This document shows, piece by piece, positions 6,762 through 8,550 of a stretch of 8,550 nt of DNA. The position numbers were made by a program, and so were the translations under genes. Positions within the stretch are counted from its first letter, which is position 1; the number at the start of each line of letters is the position of its first letter. Origin of the DNA: Candidatus Acetothermia bacterium JdFR-50 (GTDB lineage: Bacteria; Bipolaricaulota; Bipolaricaulia; Bipolaricaulales; Bipolaricaulaceae); NCBI GenBank assembly GCA_002010365.1, contig MTNL01000008.1, forward strand, positions 1 to 8,550, in the 5' to 3' direction. The notes beneath the pieces were generated by a model. That model was not told where the DNA came from. It did no database searches and saw only the letters and a program-made list of their open reading frames with translations.

Positions 6762-7436
6762 GTTGTTTGCGGTATCGAGTAGGGAGTTATTCATGATGGC
6801 TCGGGTATTCGTACCACCGTGTTCTTAAAGGGCTGTACCCGCGACGGCCTTTGGTATCACAACCCCGAGGAAAAATCTCTCCTTCCGGTCCTCTCCTTTG
6901 TGATACAGCGGTGCATCGGTTGTGGGGCCTGTGTCGCGACCTGTCCTTGGCATGCTATCGGCTTAAAAGGGGATCGGGTGGAGACGGACAGGTCGAGATG
7001 TAACGTCTGTGGTGAGTGTGTGAAGGCCTGTTCCACAGGGGCACGGTCCATTCTGGGTAGCACCATTCCGTTGCCGAACTCCTCGAGGAGCTGGAGCGGG
7101 ATCGCGTGTTTTACGAGGTCTCCATGGGAGATATTACCTTCTTGGGAGGAGAACCCCTGTTACAGGGTGGGTTTCTCATCGCCCGCCTTCAAGCGTTCGG
7201 GGCAAGGGGTTTCCATCTGGCTGTGGACACTATCGGGGCCTATATCAAATTTCTTCCGGGTTTGAGGAAAAGACATCCGGTGTTCTTCCTTCCTTACCAC
7301 CAAGTGGAGGAAGAGAAATACCGACGACTGGGGGTTCCATATCCCCTGGCGGGGCTAACACCCCTTCGAGTGAGCTCGTAGAGGAAAGGGCGAGGGCCTT
7401 CGCCGACGCGGGTTTCGGGTGCGGATCGGAGGATGA
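6762..7436 (+). pseudogene. Decayed glycyl radical enzyme activase (radical SAM, PFL-AE family)
   Basis: Relic of the radical SAM enzyme that installs the glycyl radical in its partner GRE. A ribosome-site-like GGGGGAGGTCC (6743-6753) precedes codon GTT 6762, probably the lost start. The frame reads VVCGIE, an in-frame TAG (6780-6782), then GVIHDGSGIRTTVFLKGC, matching the family N-terminus. The next residues are TRDGLWYHNPEE where the family has PLRCxWCHNPE, so two of the three CxxxCxxC cluster cysteines are gone. The inserted ferredoxin domain keeps both 4Fe-4S motifs (CIGCGACVATCP and CNVCGECVKAC). A -1 shift near 7069 leads to AELLEELERDRVFYE and ITFLGGEPLLQ. Then a large middle part of the barrel is missing: AVDTIGAY runs within about 16 residues into LPYHQVEEEKYRRLGVPYPL, which belongs near the C-terminus. 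Shifts near 7365 and 7412 restore FRVRIGG and TGA 7434-7436. About 225 codons remain of roughly 300. Confidence 0.88.
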
Positions 7437-8550
7437 CGGAACGGGTGAGGTGGTTACGGGAGCGCTCTCTGAAAGCGGTGCTCGCTCTAACGGCCGAGCG
7501 GGCGCTCATTATGACGAAGTTTTATCGGGAAAATTTAGGCAAATACCTGCCGCCCATCTTGCGAGCCCTCCCTTTATGCCCGCAAGGCGATATACATCGG
7601 GGAGGATGAGCTCATCGTGGTGGAAAGGGGCCCCAGCCCGAAACAAGTCCCCACCTACCCGGAGCTCTGCTGCCACTCCCTCCGGGGCCTGGGGATCCTG
7701 GATGTCCGGGATAAGACCTCCTGTAAAGTCCCCGCGCAGGTCTTCGAGGCCTTATGAGCAGGAAGTCATCCTCTTCTGGCGGGGGAGATCTCTGCGGGAC
7801 GAGATCTTCGACGCCCTTCCGTGGGAGTGGCACGACTGTTATGGGGCGGGGATCTTCACCGAGTTCATGGAGCAGAGGGCCCCGGGCCACCCTTTTGGAC
7901 CTCAAGAGAAAGATTGCCGCTTCCCTGGCCCGCCTGGATTACGAGCGGGATCCGGAGGCCCCCGGGAAGCGGGCAGAGCTTTTGGCCATGGACATCGCCG
8001 CCGATGCCCTGATCATGTATGCTCGCCGCCACGCCCAGGCCGTCCGGACCCTGGCCGAGAGGACCCTCGATCCGGAGAAAAAGCGGGAGCTTTTGCGGAT
8101 TGTCGAGATCCACGAATGGGTGCCCGCCCATCCCCTTCGTGACTTCTGGGAGGTCCTCCAGGCCTATTGGTTTTATCACCTGGGGGTGATAATGGAGCTT
8201 AACGGCTGGGACGCCTTCAATCCCGGCCACCTGGACCAGCACCTCTGTCCTTTCTACGAGCGCGACATCCGCTCCGACAAGCTCACCCGCGAGCGAGCCG
8301 CCGAGCTCCGCCTCCTCCAGCCCCGGCTCAACCTCCAGCTTTCCCGGGTGTCCGCGGATGGGCCGCTTCTGGCGGCGTGCAGGGTGAGCCGCAAGGGTTA
8401 CGGTTACCCCTCGATCTTCAATGCCGATGCGGTGGTGGAGGAGCTCCTGCAAGCCCTGAGGACGGGAAAGAGGTGCTGCGCCAGCTTCTGGTCAATCGAA
8501 CCCCCGCTACGGGAACGACGACGATGGGGCCGATGCCTTGATGCGGCGGG
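7433..8550 (+). pseudogene. Decayed HypD/PflD-like glycyl radical enzyme (runs off right edge)
   Basis: ATG 7433 overlaps the activase stop as ATGA, the coupled order expected for a GRE and its activase. The N-terminus MTERVRWLRERSLKAV, then AERALIMTKFYRENLGKY, fits GREs. Shifts near 7571 (into GEDELIVVERGPSPK and PTYPELCCHSL), 7752 (into WRGRSLRDEIF and TEFMEQRAPGH) and 7891 (into LLDLKRKIAASLARLDY) are needed to follow it. The stretch 7892-8460 then reads cleanly through MDIAADAL, VPAHPLRDFWEV and ELNGWDAFNPGHLDQHL. About 60 residues are missing near 8302-8312 (AAEL joined to RLLQP), and about 150 near 8441-8465, where EELL joins the later GKEVLRQLLVNRTP; the second gap removes the catalytic-cysteine motif (GCVE type). 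Further -1 shifts fall near 8460 and 8503, before RYGNDDD. Family resemblance is to the HypD/PflD clade, by my recollection of it; the substrate cannot be told. The glycyl-radical loop would lie beyond the window. Confidence 0.87.

Noticed and set aside
7450..8142. Single 230-codon + strand protein
   Set aside because: Only its middle (about 7753-7890) is real GRE sequence; its beginning and end are out-of-frame readings of the same pseudogene.

Overview
The window is GC-rich bacterial DNA with Shine-Dalgarno sites and sigma-70-like promoter elements. It carries relics of a glycyl radical enzyme (GRE) operon, an oxygen-sensitive enzyme class, so the host is, or descends from, an anaerobe or facultative anaerobe. 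I cannot assign a taxon from sequence alone.

Layout. (1) Bases 2-1979, + strand, a metal/ion cluster: the C-terminal part of a CopB-like P1B-type heavy-metal ATPase that enters from the left edge, then a broken RCK-type potassium channel, then a 64-residue YHS metal-binding protein whose TTG start overlaps the channel stop. (2) Bases 2031-5552, + strand: one uninterrupted 1152-codon gene with its own candidate promoter. It encodes a nitrilase-like carbon-nitrogen hydrolase domain with an apparently complete Glu-Lys-Cys triad, fused to a STAND/NB-ARC-like NTPase, a winged-helix segment and about eight 40-residue TPR units. (3) Bases 5594-5624: a strong hairpin between converging genes. (4) Bases 5647-6579, - strand: a predicted exported helical protein ending in a Pro/Asp-rich tail built from nine 13-residue units arranged as three 39-residue super-units. 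(5) Bases 6762-8550, + strand: a decayed operon of a GRE activase and a HypD/PflD-like GRE, joined by an ATGA overlap and riddled with frameshifts, an in-frame stop and large internal deletions. The GRE runs off the right edge.

Reading. The most interesting element is the nitrilase-STAND-TPR protein. Its architecture is that of a ligand-sensing NTPase switch coupled to an enzymatic effector, as in signalling or conflict (possibly antiphage) proteins; the defence role is inference. It is intact although the genes on both sides are decayed, which argues that it is maintained. The pseudogenes include damage that base-calling errors do not easily explain: a stop codon at the potassium selectivity-filter tyrosine, loss of two of three radical-SAM cysteines, and loss of the GRE catalytic-cysteine segment. 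Several single-base indels do lie at short homopolymers and could be sequencing errors.
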